Assembly: GCA_000296795.1 (NCBI GenBank)
Contig: BAFH01000004.1
Span: 930,001 to 994,000, forward strand
Reading direction: 5' to 3'
Source: Candidatus Jettenia caeni
GTDB taxonomy: Bacteria > Planctomycetota > Brocadiia > Brocadiales > Brocadiaceae
Length of the DNA stretch: 64,000 nucleotides
Below the pieces are notes generated by a model, which saw only the letters and a program-made list of their open reading frames with translations, was not told the origin of the DNA and ran no database searches. Both the position numbers and the translations under genes were made by a program. Of this stretch, positions 62,759 through 64,000 are shown piece by piece. Numbering within the stretch: position 1 is the first letter of the stretch; each line of letters starts with the position of its first letter.

Positions 62759-64000
62759 AGGTATTCTCCATAACTTCACGATATGTCGTTACACCCTCAA
62801 GTACCTTCTTTACCCCATATTCCCTGAGACTCACCATGCCTTTCTCCTTTACCACGTTATAAAGTGATTCCGTAATATCCATAGCACTAATAAGTTTCTT
62901 TTCGTCATGCGTAATATTCATCATCTCAAAAAGTCCTACCCTTCCCCGGTAACCGGTATAGTTACAGAGATGACATCCCCTGCCCCGGTAGAAAACCGGT
63001 GAATGTAAGAGTCCGGCCTCAAGCGACAGGATTTCTTCTTCGCTTGGTATATATGATTCCTTACAATTTTTGCAGATCATCCGCACTAACCTTTGAGCCA
63101 CGATAAGATTGACGGTATCAGCCAACAGGTAGGATTCTACTCCCATATCAACAAGTCTTGATATTGTACCCACAGTATTCCTTGTATGAACCGTGCTGAG
63201 AACAAGATGGCCGGTAAGTGACGCCTCAATAGCCATCTTTGCAGTCTCCGTATCCCGGATTTCACCAACAAGGATGATATCCGGGTCCTGCCTCAATATA
63301 CTCCTCAGGGATGATGCAAAGGTTAAGCCTATTTCTGGTTTGATCTCAACCTGCATAATGCTGTTGATCTCGTATTCTATCGGGTCCTCAGTGGTAATAA
63401 TCTTTGTATCTATCTGATTTAATTCATTCATAATGGCATAGAGTGTTGTTGTCTTTCCTGAGCCTGTCGGACCGGTAATAAGGATAACGCCACTTGACTT
63501 TCCCATATTTTCTCGTATCATCTTCAGCCCCCCGTCATCAATGCCCAAACCTGTCAGATCGAGTTTAACAGCAGATTTGTCAAGTATCCTTATAACAATT
63601 CCTTCGCCATAGATCATCGGTATAACAGATACCCTCAATTCAACAACCCGCTGATCCACATTGATGGTAAACCGGCCATCCTGGGGCAGTACCTTCTCAG
63701 TTATATTTAATCTTGCCAGCACCTTAATTCTGCTTATGAGACCAACACCAAGTTGAAAAGATATCGGTTGCGTCTCGCGGAGTAAACCATCAATCCGGAA
63801 TTTAATTACATAACGGCCATAACAGGCTTCCAGGTGAATATCGCTCGATCTGCTCCTGATAGCTTCCAAAAGGATAAAATTCATTCCCCTGATTATTTCA
63901 GGTTGTGTGGCAAGTACCCGCAGATCCTTCTCGGCCAGATTACCCTGAAGCTGCCGTTCAAGGCCGTAAAACACATCCTTGCTAATCTTGAGTGGACTAT
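62745..64000 (-). CDS. gspE: Type II secretion / pilus assembly ATPase GspE/PilB, N-terminus cut by window edge
   Basis: The frame is open to base 64000 with no upstream stop, so the N-terminal part lies beyond the window; about 418 residues are seen. Walker A GPTGSGKTTT, Asp box TTEDPIEYE, Walker B RQDPDIILVGEIRD, a His box (LVLSTVHTRNTVG) and a zinc-binding tetra-Cys module (CKNC about 25 residues before CHLC). It powers pseudopilus or pilus assembly with GspF. The GTG at 63974 is an internal codon and not the start. Confidence 0.93.
   Translation of the reverse strand, partial: SPLKISKDVFYGLERQLQGNLAEKDLRVLATQPEIIRGMNFILLEAIRSRSSDIHLEACYGRYVIKFRIDGLLRETQPISFQLGVGLISRIKVLARLNITEKVLPQDGRFTINVDQRVVELRVSVIPMIYGEGIVIRILDKSAVKLDLTGLGIDDGGLKMIRENMGKSSGVILITGPTGSGKTTTLYAIMNELNQIDTKIITTEDPIEYEINSIMQVEIKPEIGLTFASSLRSILRQDPDIILVGEIRDTETAKMAIEASLTGHLVLSTVHTRNTVGTISRLVDMGVESYLLADTVNLIVAQRLVRMICKNCKESYIPSEEEILSLEAGLLHSPVFYRGRGCHLCNYTGYRGRVGLFEMMNITHDEKKLISAMDITESLYNVVKEKGMVSLREYGVKKVLEGVTTYREVMENTYATF

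Overview
The window most likely comes from an anammox planctomycete (Brocadiales: Kuenenia, Brocadia or Jettenia type). The call rests on gene content, not on a marker gene: a Rieske protein next to a b6-type cytochrome b fused to subunit IV and two c-type haem domains, a Re-type citrate synthase candidate in one run with succinyl-CoA synthetase and 2-oxoacid:ferredoxin oxidoreductase, and system II cytochrome c maturation genes. No rRNA, CRISPR array, intact transposase or phage gene was seen. DNA is AT-rich with moderately long intergenic stretches that hold palindromic repeats.

Layout. 1-4.1 kb (minus): NuoE-like, NuoF-like, a MobB-like P-loop protein and a flavodiiron protein cut by the left edge, possibly one redox operon. 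4.2-9.0 kb (minus): purQ, a purL with tandem PurS-like domains at its N-terminus, and tyrA. 9.3-10.2 kb (plus): accA, best read from a TTG start. 10.3-15.9 kb (minus): Re-citrate synthase candidate, sucC, sucD, korD, korA, korB, a carbon module joining citrate synthesis to ferredoxin-linked 2-oxoglutarate chemistry. 16.3-19.3 kb (plus): YceI-like protein, then the Rieske/cytochrome b-c pair.

19.6-26.7 kb (plus): a TetR regulator with a matching 20-bp palindrome in front of itself and in front of the efflux genes it probably controls: membrane fusion protein, two ATPases, a hemerythrin-like secreted protein, two ABC-2 permeases and a small cysteine protein. 26.7-28.1 kb is a decay zone with a ClC channel pseudogene and a lone PAS protein. 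28.2-32.3 kb: an Xre regulator and a large c-di-GMP GGDEF-EAL response regulator. 32.4-33.2 kb: tRNA-Cys, tRNA-Leu and a small helix-like protein gene. 33.2-36.1 kb: a PpiC foldase and the CcsA/ResB-type haem delivery pair. 36.1-41.9 kb: an EamA transporter with a decayed copy beside it, an active/inactive M16 protease pair, and a TPR-thioredoxin.

42.1-51.3 kb (minus) is a signalling block: HD-GYP regulator, hybrid histidine kinase, CheY-like regulator and two PAS kinases with related C-termini. The hybrid kinase and the GGDEF-EAL protein 13.5 kb away share a 465-bp block I read as identical, a sign of recent domain shuffling or gene conversion. 51.5-56.1 kb (plus): a zinc-type dehydrogenase, hisS and aspS. 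56.2-56.5 kb: a MITE-like element with 18-bp inverted ends. 56.5-58.0 kb: two TPR proteins. 58.3-60.6 kb (minus): a single polypeptide joining an FMN-binding domain to ApbE, the enzyme class that attaches FMN to such domains, overlapping a gene for a four-helix histidine-bearing membrane protein. This pair is the best candidate for an undescribed system. The window ends in a lipoprotein gene and gspF-gspE of a type II secretion or type IV pilus system; gspE is cut by the right edge.
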